Shown here in pieces: positions 26,167 to 35,090 of a stretch of DNA of 64,000 bases. This DNA comes from Actinomyces sp. oral taxon 897 (lineage in GTDB: Bacteria > Actinomycetota > Actinomycetes > Actinomycetales > Actinomycetaceae). The stretch spans positions 2,666,001-2,730,000 of the forward strand of contig NZ_CP027236.1 of the NCBI RefSeq assembly GCF_002999235.1, given 5' to 3'. Both the position numbers and the translations under genes were made by a program. Below the pieces are notes generated by a model that saw only the letters and a program-made list of their open reading frames with translations, had not been told where the DNA came from and made no database searches. Numbering within the stretch: the stretch's first letter is position 1; each line of letters opens with the position of its first letter.

Positions 26167-27123
26167 TCAGAGCTCGGCGCGGGTGGGCGGGTTCGCGCCG
26201 GTCCGTGAGACGGTAATGTCCGCGATCCGGCTGGCGTGGGTGACGATCCGCTCCAGGGTGGCGGCGTCGATGGAACGCAGCGCCTCCCTGCGGTCCGCAC
26301 CCACCAGGCCCTCGCTCCACAGGGCGTCCTCGAGGCCGCCCATGAAGGAGTCCCCGGCGCCGACCGTGTCGGCCACCACAATGTCCGGGTTCGAGGGGAC
26401 CTCCAGGCGCAGCCCGGAGGCGGTCAGGGCCAGCGATCCGCGCTTGCCGCGGGTGAGGACCACAATGGCCACGCCCGTCTTCAGCCAGGTGCGGGCCACG
26501 GACTCGATCGCCTCGTCGTCGTGCTTGTCCAAGCCGTAGAACCAGGCCACGTCCTCGTCGGAGCACTTGACCAGATCGGACACGGCCACAATGCTCTCCA
26601 CCGTCTTGCGGGCGGCCTCGGGCTCGCCCATGAGCTGGGGGCGGGCGTTGGGGTCGTAGCAGATGGTAGAGGTGGCGTGGAAGTCGCTCAGGACCTGGCG
26701 CACGGTGCTCGCGCCGGGCTCCAGGACGGCCGCGATGGACCCGGCGTGCACCAGCAGGGGCGCCTCGGACTCCTCGCGCTCGGGGTAGGGCGGGTTCCAG
26801 TCGAGGTCGAAGACGTAGGTGGCGGCCCGGTCCTCACCAATGGTGGCCTGGGCGGTGGAGGTGCGCTCGGCGCCGTCGGAGCCGGAGGTCAGGCGGACCC
26901 CGGAGGCCTCCAGGTGGGCGCGTACGACCTGGCCGCGCGGGTCGGTGCCGATCCAGCAGTCGAGCTCGGCGTCTCGGCCCAGGCGGGCCAGGCCCAGGGC
27001 CACGTTCGCCGGGGAGCCGCCGGGGACGTCAACAGGTTCGGCTCCGGGGTGGATAACGACGTCGACGAGGGCCTCACCGATAATGAGGGCGGTTCCTTCG
27101 CGGCCGGGGGCGGTAGTGGTCAC
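26167..27123 (-). CDS. PfkB family carbohydrate kinase (fructokinase-like)
   Basis: Ribokinase-fold sugar kinase of 318 residues. The N-terminal GGSPANVALGLARLG is PfkB signature 1, and VVADTVGAGDSFMGGLEDAL is signature 2 with the catalytic Asp and anion hole. The start is GTG 27123 with AAGGAGCC upstream; the long open frame beyond it is not conserved. Fructose or a related ketose is the likely substrate by resemblance, but this is not decisive. It stands next to xseB/xseA without an obvious pathway link. Confidence 0.88.
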   Translation of the reverse strand: MTTTAPGREGTALIIGEALVDVVIHPGAEPVDVPGGSPANVALGLARLGRDAELDCWIGTDPRGQVVRAHLEASGVRLTSGSDGAERTSTAQATIGEDRAATYVFDLDWNPPYPEREESEAPLLVHAGSIAAVLEPGASTVRQVLSDFHATSTICYDPNARPQLMGEPEAARKTVESIVAVSDLVKCSDEDVAWFYGLDKHDDEAIESVARTWLKTGVAIVVLTRGKRGSLALTASGLRLEVPSNPDIVVADTVGAGDSFMGGLEDALWSEGLVGADRREALRSIDAATLERIVTHASRIADITVSRTGANPPTRAEL

Positions 27124-27197
27124 AGCTGGCTCCTTGTGCTCGTGGGGTGGGGGTGACGGCGGTCCCCGCCCGCCGGTGCGGCCGACGGGCGGGTGTC

Positions 27198-27446
27198 TCA
27201 GGAGGTGGGACTGGTGCGCTCGGTGACGGCGGCGAGGCGGGCGCGGGCCTCGTCGAGCCAGGACTGGCAGCGCGCGGCGAGGGCCTCGCCACGCTCCCAC
27301 AGCGCCAGGGCGTCCTCAAGGGGCACCTGGCCGGCCTCGAGGCGCTGGACGACGCTGACGAGCTCCTCACGCGCCTGCTCGTAGGAGAGCTGGGCGACGT
27401 CCTCGTTGGCGGGGCCGGAGGGGCTGGCAGGGTCAGTCAGGCTCAT
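27198..27446 (-). CDS. xseB: Exodeoxyribonuclease VII small subunit
   Basis: 82-residue helical subunit of exonuclease VII. The conserved core [48 protein letters not shown] matches XseB over its length. The start at 27446 gives MSLTDPASP. It binds XseA to form the processive single-strand exonuclease used in DNA repair. xseA is on the same strand but 365 bp upstream, unusually far for a pair that normally overlaps. Confidence 0.93.
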   Translation of the reverse strand: MSLTDPASPSGPANEDVAQLSYEQAREELVSVVQRLEAGQVPLEDALALWERGEALAARCQSWLDEARARLAAVTERTSPTS

Positions 27447-27811
27447 GACAGGGATTCTCGCACGCCCTACCCCGGTCATGGGGGGACTTGCGCCCCCAAA
27501 GTCCGCCTGGATTCGTCTCCTGGCAGACCCGGGCGGGTGGGACCCCGCCATCCCGGGCGCGTCACCGCACTCCGTCCGCCCAGCGTCCCCCGGGTTGGCC
27601 TATTCGCGTCGGCGTTGACGCCCGTGGAAATTGCGTCCGCCCAGCGTCCCCCGGGTCGGCCTCCGGTCTGCCCATCCAGTCAGCCCCGGTGGATCCCTCA
27701 GCCAGCCTCTTGGTGGGCCCCTCAGCCCACCCCCGGGGTGGTTGGTGGCCCCCGCTCGGCTCCTTGACCGGTCCCCGGTCGGTAGGCCCCGGTGGGCCCT
27801 GGGTCGGCCCC
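27447..27811. repeat. Spacer between xseA and xseB with a 28-bp direct repeat
   Basis: No gene. A 28-bp sequence beginning CGTCCGCCCAGCGTCCCCCG occurs at 27573-27600 and 27634-27661 (one mismatch), exactly 61 bp apart with a 33-bp spacer. Degenerate GGTCGGCCCC-type repeats follow. Confidence 0.7.
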
Positions 27812-29107
27812 TTAGTCGGTCCCCGGCCCCGGGGCGGGCTTGGTGGCCCCCACGACCTGGGCCACCAGGCGCCCGGAGGCGAGCACGCCCTCCAGCAGGT
27901 CGCCCTTCCTCACGTCCTGGGCGCTGGTGACCAGACCGCCGCCGGGCTTGCGCAGGATCGCGTAGCCGCGGTCCAGCACCGCCTGGGGGGACAGCGCCGT
28001 CAGCCGGGCGTGCTCGGCGCGCAGGTCCGCCCCGGCCAGGGCCAGCGTCTGGGCCAGGGCGCGGCGCACCCGCTCCACGCCCGCCTCCACCTCGGCCGAC
28101 CGCTCGCGCACCATGGTCCCCGGGTCGGCCATGACGGGGCGGGCCCGCAGCCGGTCCAGGCCCGACTGCTCCCGCTCCAGGAGGGTGCCCAGCCAGGACC
28201 GCAGGCGCTCGCGGGCGCCGTCCAGGCCCACGGTCTCCTGGGCCAGGTCGGGCACGACGCGCCGGGCGGCGTCGGTGGGGGTGGAGGCGCGGTAGTCGGC
28301 CACCAGGTCCAGCAGGGGGCAGTCGGTCTCGTGCCCGATGGCGCTGACCAGGGGCGTGCGGCAGGCGGCGGCCGCGCGCACCAGCCCCTCGTCGGAGAAG
28401 GGCAGCAGGTCCTCCACGGCCCCGCCCCCACGGGCCACCACGATGACGTCCACGTGCTCGATCGCGTCGAGCTCGCGGATAGCGGCACTCACCTCCCGCA
28501 CTGCGCCAGCCCCCTGGACGGCCACCTCGCGGATCTCGAAGGGGATCCCCGGCCAGCGCGCCCGGGCGTTGACCACGACGTCGTCCTCGGCCTTGGCCTG
28601 GCGCCCGCACACCAGCCCCACGCAGCGCGGCAGGAAGGGCAGGGGCCGCTTGCGGCTGGCGTCGAACAGGCCCTCGGCGGCCAGGACGCGGCGCAGCGCC
28701 TCAATACGCGCCAGGAGGTCGCCCACGCCCACGGGGCGGATGTCGTCGGCCTGGAGCTGGAGGGAGCCGCGCTTGGCCCAGAAGGTGGGCCTGGCGTGGA
28801 CCACGACGCGGGCCCCCACCTCCAGGGGCGCCCCCAGGCCGGTCTCGATGGCGGCCACCACCCGCGAGTAGACGGCGACGTTGAGACTCATGTCCGCCTC
28901 GGTGTCCCGCAGGGTGAGGAACTGCATGCCCGCCCCGGGGCGCCGGTTGAGCTGGACCACCTGCCCCTCGACCCACACGTGCGTCATACGGGCCACGTAC
29001 TCGTCGATCTTGCTGCTCAGCAGCCGCAGCGGCCAGGGGTTGTCGGCGGTGGTCAGGTTGGCGCGGGGGGCGAGGGCGCGCGCGGCGGGGCTGGCGTCGG
29101 GTGTCAC
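27812..29107 (-). CDS. xseA: Exodeoxyribonuclease VII large subunit
   Basis: Catalytic subunit of exonuclease VII, about 431 residues. The N-terminal OB-fold (HVWVEGQVVQLNRRPGAGMQFLTLRD) binds single-stranded DNA. The catalytic domain shows LVCGRQAKAEDDVV, DVIVVARGGGAVEDLLPFSDE, SAIGHETDCPLLDLVADYRASTPTDAA, and a helical region ends the protein. The start is uncertain: GTG codons at 29107, 29113 and 29116 all precede the conserved part, and none has a clear Shine-Dalgarno. It is divergent from ispH with 50 bp between. Confidence 0.93.
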   Translation of the reverse strand: MTPDASPAARALAPRANLTTADNPWPLRLLSSKIDEYVARMTHVWVEGQVVQLNRRPGAGMQFLTLRDTEADMSLNVAVYSRVVAAIETGLGAPLEVGARVVVHARPTFWAKRGSLQLQADDIRPVGVGDLLARIEALRRVLAAEGLFDASRKRPLPFLPRCVGLVCGRQAKAEDDVVVNARARWPGIPFEIREVAVQGAGAVREVSAAIRELDAIEHVDVIVVARGGGAVEDLLPFSDEGLVRAAAACRTPLVSAIGHETDCPLLDLVADYRASTPTDAARRVVPDLAQETVGLDGARERLRSWLGTLLEREQSGLDRLRARPVMADPGTMVRERSAEVEAGVERVRRALAQTLALAGADLRAEHARLTALSPQAVLDRGYAILRKPGGGLVTSAQDVRKGDLLEGVLASGRLVAQVVGATKPAPGPGTD

Positions 29108-29145
29108 GTGCACCACTGTGCCACGTCCGGCCCCGGGGGCGGCGT

Positions 29146-29151
29146 TAGTGT
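29146..29151 (+). promoter_or_regulatory. -10 box of the leaderless ispH promoter
   Basis: TAGTGT, then 6 nt, then GTG at 29158, the only start near the open frame's 5' end. Confidence 0.5.
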
Positions 29152-29157
29152 GGGGGT

Positions 29158-30363
29158 GTGACTCCGACTCAGGGGACGACGGTGGGGCCCGCCGTCGCCC
29201 AGGCTCCAGATCCCGCGTCGCGTACCCTCCCCGCCACCCAGGTCCCGGACGACCGTGCCTCTGCACCGGCCCCGACGCCGCCAGGTACTGAGGTCCCAGA
29301 GGGCGGACCTGCTCCCGAGGGCGCCCCGGCGCCGGTCACGGAAGGAGCCCCGGCGCCGGGCGGCACGGGTAAGCGCCTTCTCCTGGCCGCCCCCCGAGGC
29401 TACTGCGCGGGCGTGGACCGGGCGGTCGACGTCGTCGAGCAGGCCCTGGCCCACTACGGCGCCCCCGTGTACGTGCGCAAGGAGATCGTCCACAACAGGT
29501 ACGTGGTGGAGGCCCTGTCCCGGCGCGGCGCCGTGTTCGTCTCCGAGACCGACGAGGTGCCCGAGGGTGCCCGGGTCGTCTTCTCCGCCCACGGCGTCTC
29601 CCCGGCCGTCCACGCCCAGGCCGCGGCCCGCCACCTGGCGACCATTGACGCCACCTGCCCCCTGGTGAGCAAGGTCCACAAGCAGGCGATCCGCTTCGCC
29701 AAGGAGGACTACGACATTATCCTGGTGGGGCACACCGGGCACGAGGAGGTCGAGGGCACCCAGGGGGAGGCCCCCGAGCGCATCCAGGTGGTCAACGGCC
29801 CCCACGAGGTGGACCAGGTCCAGGTGCGCGACCCGCAGAAGGTGGTGTGGATCAGCCAGACCACGCTCAGCGTGGACGAGACCCTGGAGACCGTGCGTCT
29901 CCTGCGTGAGCGCTTCCCCGCCCTGGCTGATCCGCCGGGGGACGACATCTGCTACGCCACCCAGAACCGGCAGGGCGCCGTCAAGGCCCTGGCCCCCCGG
30001 TGCGACGTCGTCATCGTGGTGGGCAGCGGCAACTCCTCCAACTCCGTGCGCCTCAAGGAGGTGGCCAAGGAGGCCGGCGCCGGGGCCAGCTACCGGGTGG
30101 ACTTCGCCCGGGAGATCGACCCCGCCTGGGTGGCCGGGGCCACCACGGTGGGCCTGACCAGCGGCGCCTCGGTGCCGGACATCCTGGTGCGGGAGGTCAT
30201 CGAGCGCCTGGGGGAGCTGGGCTTTGACGACGTCGAGGAGGTGCGCACGGCCACGGAGAAGATCACCTTCGCCCTGCCCAGGAACCTGCGCATGGACATT
30301 AAGGCCGCTGGCGGCGCCCCCGCCCACGCCCGGCGCGTGCCCGCCGCGGACCACACCTGCTGA
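29158..30363 (+). CDS. ispH: 4-hydroxy-3-methylbut-2-enyl diphosphate reductase
   Basis: Final enzyme of the MEP isoprenoid pathway, forming IPP and DMAPP. The three iron-sulfur cysteines are visible: C83 in [12 protein letters not shown]167 in [12 protein letters not shown] and C265 in [11 protein letters not shown]. Further motifs are [10 protein letters not shown] and [17 protein letters not shown]. The protein has 401 residues; the first 70 are a Pro/Ala/Thr/Glu-rich extension not found in most IspH. If translation starts at an internal codon the extension would vanish, but no better-placed start is evident. Followed 8 nt later by the kinase gene. Confidence 0.96.
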   Translation: MTPTQGTTVGPAVAQAPDPASRTLPATQVPDDRASAPAPTPPGTEVPEGGPAPEGAPAPVTEGAPAPGGTGKRLLLAAPRGYCAGVDRAVDVVEQALAHYGAPVYVRKEIVHNRYVVEALSRRGAVFVSETDEVPEGARVVFSAHGVSPAVHAQAAARHLATIDATCPLVSKVHKQAIRFAKEDYDIILVGHTGHEEVEGTQGEAPERIQVVNGPHEVDQVQVRDPQKVVWISQTTLSVDETLETVRLLRERFPALADPPGDDICYATQNRQGAVKALAPRCDVVIVVGSGNSSNSVRLKEVAKEAGAGASYRVDFAREIDPAWVAGATTVGLTSGASVPDILVREVIERLGELGFDDVEEVRTATEKITFALPRNLRMDIKAAGGAPAHARRVPAADHTC

Positions 30364-30371
30364 CGGCTGCC

Positions 30372-32690
30372 GTGAGCGCCGCGACGTCCGCCTCCCGGCC
30401 CCGGGCCCTGGGTGCCCGCTACCGCCTGGAGCGTCTCCTGGGACGGGGCGCCATGGGGGAGGTGTGGCTCGGCGAGGAGACCGCCTCCGGCCGGAAGGTG
30501 GCGGCCAAGCTCCTGCGTCCCGAGCACCTGGAGGACCCGGGGCTGGTGGACCGGTTCGTGCGGGAGCGCTCGATCCTCCTGGGCCTGCGGGATCCGGGGA
30601 TCGTGTCGGTGACGGACCTGGTGGTGGACGGCGACGACCTGGCCATTGTCATGGACTACCTGGACGGCGGCTCCCTGCGCGGGGTCCTGCGCGACCGGGG
30701 TGCGCTGGCACCGGCCCTGGCTGCCGGCCTGGCCCTGCGGGTCCTGGAGGCCCTGGCCCACGCCCACGCCCAGGGGGTGGTCCACCGGGACGTCAAGCCG
30801 GACAACGTGCTCCTGGCCTCCGGCTGGGAGCGCTGCGCGCCCGGCGACGTACGCCTGAGCGACTTCGGGGTCGCCCGGCTCGTGGGCGACGGCGCTCGCA
30901 CCGCCTCGGGGGTGCTGGGGACGCCCGCGTACATGTCGCCCGAGCTCATTGAGCACGGCTCCTGCGGGCCGGAGGGGGACGTCTACGGCGCGGGCGTCCT
31001 CCTCTACGAGCTCCTGGCCGGGCGCACGCCCTTCGAGGGCGCCGGGACCGACTTCACGGTGGCGCACCGCCACCTCACGCAGGCGCCCCCGCCCCTGGAC
31101 GTGGGGGAGGGGCTCTGGGGGCTCCTGGAGACGCTGCTGGCCAAGGACCCGCTCCGGCGGCCGGGTGCGGCCGACGCCGCTGCCCGCCTGGCCAGCCTGC
31201 TCCCGGACCTGGGGACCCGGGCCCTGGAGGACGTGCTGGCCAGCGCGCAGGACGCCGAGCTGGACGATAAGCCGGACGGCGCCCGGTCCCAGGACGCGCC
31301 GGACGCCGAGCCGGATAACGTCCGGTCCCAGGAGACGCAGGACGACGAGCCGGTGCCCACGCACGTGCCCACTCTTGTGCGCCCCCGCCCTCTTGCGGCC
31401 GGAGGCGAGTCCGGCCCGGGCGGGAAGGACGACGTCGATACTGAGAGCGGGTCCGGTGCCGAGGGGGAGGACGGTACCAAGGAGGAGGCCGGTACCGGGC
31501 CAGGGCCGGGCGGCTTGGCCCGGGCCAGGGCCGGTCTGGCCTCCGGGGCCCGCAGGCTGCTGGCACTGCGCCCGGGCGCCGCACCTTCGGCGGACTCCCC
31601 GCAGGCCGAGCCGGATCCTGAGCCCGAGCCGCCCCTGCCCGACCTGGGCCAGGCGCCCCAGGAGACCGTGGTGCGTCTGCTGCCCTCAGGCCGTCAGGAG
31701 TCGACCGGGTCCGCCCCGCCTGCCGAGCCCGCCGCCCCCACCTGGCGTGAGCGGGTCAGGCGGTTCCTGTCAGGGCCGCGGCGACGCCTGGCGGTCGTGG
31801 CCGTGGGGCTGGTCCTGGTCCTGGCGGGCGGGGTTCTCCTCGCCCACGCCCTCTGGGCCGCCGACCCGGGCGGGGGACCCAGCGCCGAGGCCACGGTGAG
31901 CAGCACCCCGGAGGCGGCGTCGGCCTCGCTGCGCGGCCAGGCGACCCCCACGGGCCTGAGCACCGACCGCCAGGCGAGTGTGGACCCGCGAACGGGCAAG
32001 GTGGTCCTCACCATCACCTACTCGGCGCAGTCGGCCCCGCTGACCGGCCCCTTCCTGGAGGTCATTCCCCCGCTGGAGGAGGGCGGCAGCTGCCCGGCCA
32101 CCAGCTGGCCGGGAGGGAAGCCGGACCCGAACCTGCCCAGCGTCACCGGGATCTCGACCCCGTGCGCCTGGAGCGTGGAGGCCGGGACCGTCCCCGCCCA
32201 GGGGGTGGCGAGCGTGGACGTCGTGGTCTCCCTACCCCTGCCGGCTACGGGAACCCAGGCCGCGCTGGAGCAGTGGCTGCGCGGCGCCCAGACGGCTACG
32301 CAGGCGGCCCTGGCCGACCCGCACGTGGTCTCCACCTCCTACCCCGTTCAGCGGCTGGCCGGTGTTGACGTGGTGGTGGCCTCCCAGGTGGTCACCGGCT
32401 CGCCGCTGACGGTCACGCTCCTGCCCGTGTGGCCCTCGGGGGCGGACGCGGTCCACCCTCTGTACGTGAGTCCTTCCGCGGGCGCGCCCTCCACGCTCCT
32501 GACGGCGGTGGCGGGCGGGGCCTCCGGGGTGTCGTTCGCCGACGGCTGCGCCGGGGCCCTGGTGGTCTCGGCGGACGGCCTGAACGTGGTCACCGTGGGG
32601 GCCGCGCCCCAGTGCGTGGTCAGGGCGCGGGTAGGCAACCTGGGTGACCTGGTCTCCAACACCTTCGCCGTGGTGGGCCACGGGAGCTGA
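30372..32690 (+). CDS. Transmembrane serine/threonine protein kinase (PknB-like)
   Basis: Eukaryotic-type kinase of 772 residues. Residues 15-280 are the kinase domain: glycine loop GRGAMGEV (24-31), Lys46, HRDVKPDN (138-145), SDFGVAR (163-169) and GTPAYMSPE. A long acidic/Pro-rich linker follows. One membrane helix (AVVAVGLVLVLAGGVLLAHA, about residues 475-495) leads to an extracellular domain of about 270 residues. That domain is not PASTA-like and is not recognised, so the stimulus is unknown. It probably shares a transcript with ispH (8-nt gap), an odd pairing. Confidence 0.93.
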   Translation: MSAATSASRPRALGARYRLERLLGRGAMGEVWLGEETASGRKVAAKLLRPEHLEDPGLVDRFVRERSILLGLRDPGIVSVTDLVVDGDDLAIVMDYLDGGSLRGVLRDRGALAPALAAGLALRVLEALAHAHAQGVVHRDVKPDNVLLASGWERCAPGDVRLSDFGVARLVGDGARTASGVLGTPAYMSPELIEHGSCGPEGDVYGAGVLLYELLAGRTPFEGAGTDFTVAHRHLTQAPPPLDVGEGLWGLLETLLAKDPLRRPGAADAAARLASLLPDLGTRALEDVLASAQDAELDDKPDGARSQDAPDAEPDNVRSQETQDDEPVPTHVPTLVRPRPLAAGGESGPGGKDDVDTESGSGAEGEDGTKEEAGTGPGPGGLARARAGLASGARRLLALRPGAAPSADSPQAEPDPEPEPPLPDLGQAPQETVVRLLPSGRQESTGSAPPAEPAAPTWRERVRRFLSGPRRRLAVVAVGLVLVLAGGVLLAHALWAADPGGGPSAEATVSSTPEAASASLRGQATPTGLSTDRQASVDPRTGKVVLTITYSAQSAPLTGPFLEVIPPLEEGGSCPATSWPGGKPDPNLPSVTGISTPCAWSVEAGTVPAQGVASVDVVVSLPLPATGTQAALEQWLRGAQTATQAALADPHVVSTSYPVQRLAGVDVVVASQVVTGSPLTVTLLPVWPSGADAVHPLYVSPSAGAPSTLLTAVAGGASGVSFADGCAGALVVSADGLNVVTVGAAPQCVVRARVGNLGDLVSNTFAVVGHGS

Positions 32691-33004
32691 GGGCGTGGGC
32701 GGCCGGGCATCTCGCCCCGGCAGGCGTCCGGGCGGGCCGGGAGCCGAGACGTACATTTTGTGTACAGGGGGACGTTTTGCGCAGAAAGTAACCAATCGAG
32801 GTTACTTTCTGCGCAATCGGTTACCCTGTGCACAAAATGTTCCGCTACGTGATTGGGGCATACCCTCCTGAGCAGTGGGGCCGCCCCGGTCAGCAGGGCG
32901 TCGGACGCCGATGTCCAGGTGCTCCCCGACGGCGCGTATGGCAGCGAGGTCTCCCGGGACTTAGTCCCTGCCCGCATCTCCTCGGCTGTTTTCCGTGTCT
33001 CGGG
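32691..33004. other. 314-bp intergenic region at the island edge
   Basis: Holds the third nested palindrome (32753-32847) and no recognisable gene. It marks the change from high-GC housekeeping genes to the toxin/immunity island. Confidence 0.5.
32753..32847 (-). repeat. Interspersed nested palindrome, copy 3 (reverse)
   Basis: Inner arms GCGCAGAAAGTAACC / GGTTACTTTCTGCGC are perfect 15-mers around AATCGA. Outer arms ACATTTTGTGTACAGGG / CCCTGTGCACAAAATGT differ at one pair. Read on the minus strand it begins TAGCGGAACATTTTGTGCAC like copies 1 and 2. Confidence 0.92.
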
Positions 33005-33613
33005 TCAGGCTTTGCGGTTGTGCGGTAGCAGGCTTCTTACCATATGCCGCAACGTACCTCGGGCCGACCGCGGGTGCGGACCGGTCTCGGAGTAGGCGAT
33101 AATGGTGGCGTCGGTGTCCCAGGTGGGTAGGTTGTCCTCAATGATCTCCTCGGAGACGTCGCCTGGGTAACCGTAGGAGGGGAGTGGGTCTATTATGTGG
33201 GGGACGTTCAGGAGGAAGAACTGGAGCCTGGGTGCGGTAAAGCTGAAGTACCAGTCGCCGACGTACTCGACCGAGATCTCGAGTTGCACCCCGTCCTCCA
33301 GTCTTCTCATCCTGTTGCAGCCCATGGGTCTGCCTATCGGTGAGGGGGGTCGTGCATGGGGGTGCTGGGGGAAGGCCAGGTCGTGGAAGCCGTGGCCGAC
33401 CAGGAGCGCCGCGTTGCTCCCGAGGTAGTAGTCCGCGCTCCTCATGTCGAGGAGGACCATAATCTCTATGCGACGCACGTCGATCAGGAGGTCCAGGATA
33501 CCCGCGCCCGACAGGGCGCAGTCGCACACGAGCGGGTCCTCCTCACCGAGAGAGGACAACGACGGAAGGGCACCAGTATCCGTCACCCTCGGCAGCTGCC
33601 TGATCCTCACCAC
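33005..33613 (-). CDS. Uncharacterised island protein, family F (copy 1)
   Basis: 202 residues, not recognised. It is nearly identical over about 170 residues to the product at 38053-38589 (MVRIRQLPRVTDTGALPSLS versus MVKIRQLPRVTGTDALPSLS), with differences scattered rather than clustered. This copy runs on about 25 residues past SETG where the other stops. It has no signal peptide, membrane helix or known catalytic motif, and looks like a small soluble alpha/beta protein. Its place at the end of an Rhs island and its duplication suggest an orphan immunity protein; this is inference. Confidence 0.65.
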   Translation of the reverse strand: MVRIRQLPRVTDTGALPSLSSLGEEDPLVCDCALSGAGILDLLIDVRRIEIMVLLDMRSADYYLGSNAALLVGHGFHDLAFPQHPHARPPSPIGRPMGCNRMRRLEDGVQLEISVEYVGDWYFSFTAPRLQFFLLNVPHIIDPLPSYGYPGDVSEEIIEDNLPTWDTDATIIAYSETGPHPRSARGTLRHMVRSLLPHNRKA

Positions 33614-33743
33614 TTAGATCACCAGCGTGTTCACGGGTGTGACCAGGAGTCCCGGGGTGGATAATCCAGGGTTGTTATTATGTGGCGCGTTTCTTGCCGC
33701 GTCGTCATCTCCGGTCTGCATAGACGAATGATAACACTCTTCG

Positions 33744-34274
33744 TCAGGACTGCGTGCAGTGAGCTCCTGGGTGTTGTTCTCCTGGACGCGGTCGCGTGAT
33801 GGCGCGCCGCAGTTCTGCCATGCTGAATGACTCCGGGTCGAGGCAGGTGACGTCGAGCCTGGTCTTGAGGCACTGGACGAGAATGTCCGTGTCGCAGCGC
33901 ATCTCGGGCTGGTCCAGGGTCCTGAGTGTGACCACGTGCAGTGGGTAGGGCCAGTAGGTGCAGGAGAGCTGGTCGGTGCGGACGAGGAGGGGGAGACCGG
34001 TGTTGAGGCATCCCACCCACGTCCCGTTCCTGTTGATCGTGAGCCACCCTGAGCCGGTGTCCTCCTCGGTCTCCACCCCCATGGTCAGTGACATGATCCA
34101 GCAGGTCATGGACGCCAGGGAGTGGGACCAGTTCCTGTCCTTGGTGTCCCATGCGGTCCACAGCGGGGCCATAATATCGGTCATTGCCCCCTGCCGGTCA
34201 GCCTCTTCTGGCCCCTGCGGCTCGTTCTTGCGCCGCAGGGAGTGTCCTGGTCCTATTGCGTGGTACCATGTCAT
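33744..34274 (-). CDS. Uncharacterised island protein, family G (copy 1)
   Basis: 176 residues, not recognised. Paralogous to the product at 34491-35003: both contain GWLTINRNGTW, PLLVRTDQLSCT.WPYPL and DQPEMRCDTD. Start uncertain: ATG 34274 or the inner ATG 34184, which has AGGGGG just upstream. No membrane segment. Probably an orphan immunity-type gene, judged only by setting and duplication. Confidence 0.55.
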   Translation of the reverse strand: MTWYHAIGPGHSLRRKNEPQGPEEADRQGAMTDIMAPLWTAWDTKDRNWSHSLASMTCWIMSLTMGVETEEDTGSGWLTINRNGTWVGCLNTGLPLLVRTDQLSCTYWPYPLHVVTLRTLDQPEMRCDTDILVQCLKTRLDVTCLDPESFSMAELRRAITRPRPGEQHPGAHCTQS

Positions 34275-34490
34275 ATTATCTCACCGTCCCAGGTTATCTA
34301 TAGTGTGCTGTAGTTCCTCAGGCTGGTTCTATGCCGGGGCGGCGGGTAGGCCCAGGAGATTCGAGGAGACCTGCTTGCGGTGTCCCATTTGCGGCGAGCA
34401 GGTCTCCACCCGGGGCCCGGGCGTAAGATGACGACGGCTCGTCTGGAGCGCGTGTGGCGTTCTGCCTGGCTGCCGTGCCCTCTGGGCAGT

Positions 34491-35003
34491 TTAGACGGTG
34501 GCATACCACAGCTCCGTCGCGCTGAAGGAACTCGAGTCAAAAAACGGATTGAACTCGGTCTTGAAGCACTGAATGAGGACGTCCGTGTCGCAGCGCATCT
34601 CAGGCTGGTCCGGGGTCCTTAAGACTATCACTTGCAGCGGGTAGGGCCAGCAGGTGCAGGAGAGCTGGTCGGTACGGACGAGGAGGGGGATGTCGGCGTT
34701 GAGGTATCCCGCCCACGTCCCGTTCCTGTTGATCGTGAGCCACCCCTCGTCGGGGTCCCAGTCGAGTTCCACGTCCATAGCCAGCGACATGGCCCAGACC
34801 GTTAAGGACGCGAGGGTGCGGGACCACTCGTCCCTGGTCCTCCATGCGGCCTGCAGCGGGATCATAATATCGATCGGCGCCCTCTTCACCGGTCCAGGTC
34901 CTCTTGGTCTGCGTGGAATGCTCCTGGGCCACACGGAATAACTCAGCCTCCTCGCGCAATGACATCTGCTTTTTGCTGTCCCGGACCCGGTCCAGTCTAC
35001 CAT
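34491..35003 (-). CDS. Uncharacterised island protein, family G (copy 2)
   Basis: About 170 residues, paralogue of 33744-34274 with the same GWLTINRNGTW and WPYPL..V..LRT.DQPEMRCDTD blocks. The N-terminus is unsure: the frame opens at 35003, but a GTG near 34890 after AAGAGG would remove a poorly conserved segment. A third, 3'-only remnant of this family (DPEPFSTAEV, compare DPESFSMAEL) is readable at about 37800-37950. Confidence 0.5.
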   Translation of the reverse strand: MVDWTGSGTAKSRCHCARRLSYSVWPRSIPRRPRGPGPVKRAPIDIMIPLQAAWRTRDEWSRTLASLTVWAMSLAMDVELDWDPDEGWLTINRNGTWAGYLNADIPLLVRTDQLSCTCWPYPLQVIVLRTPDQPEMRCDTDVLIQCFKTEFNPFFDSSSFSATELWYATV

Positions 35004-35090
35004 GACCTCGGGCTTGACCGCAGGCGCCCCCTGCGGGAACTCGTGAGACCTGCAAGAACTGGCGCAGTCTGGGAGCTGCCGTGGGCTGCG

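Noticed and set aside
30372..32690. The kinase as part of the type VII island
   Set aside because: It is transcribed with ispH, on the other strand, 25 kb from eccC, so a link to the FHA domain is only a loose possibility.
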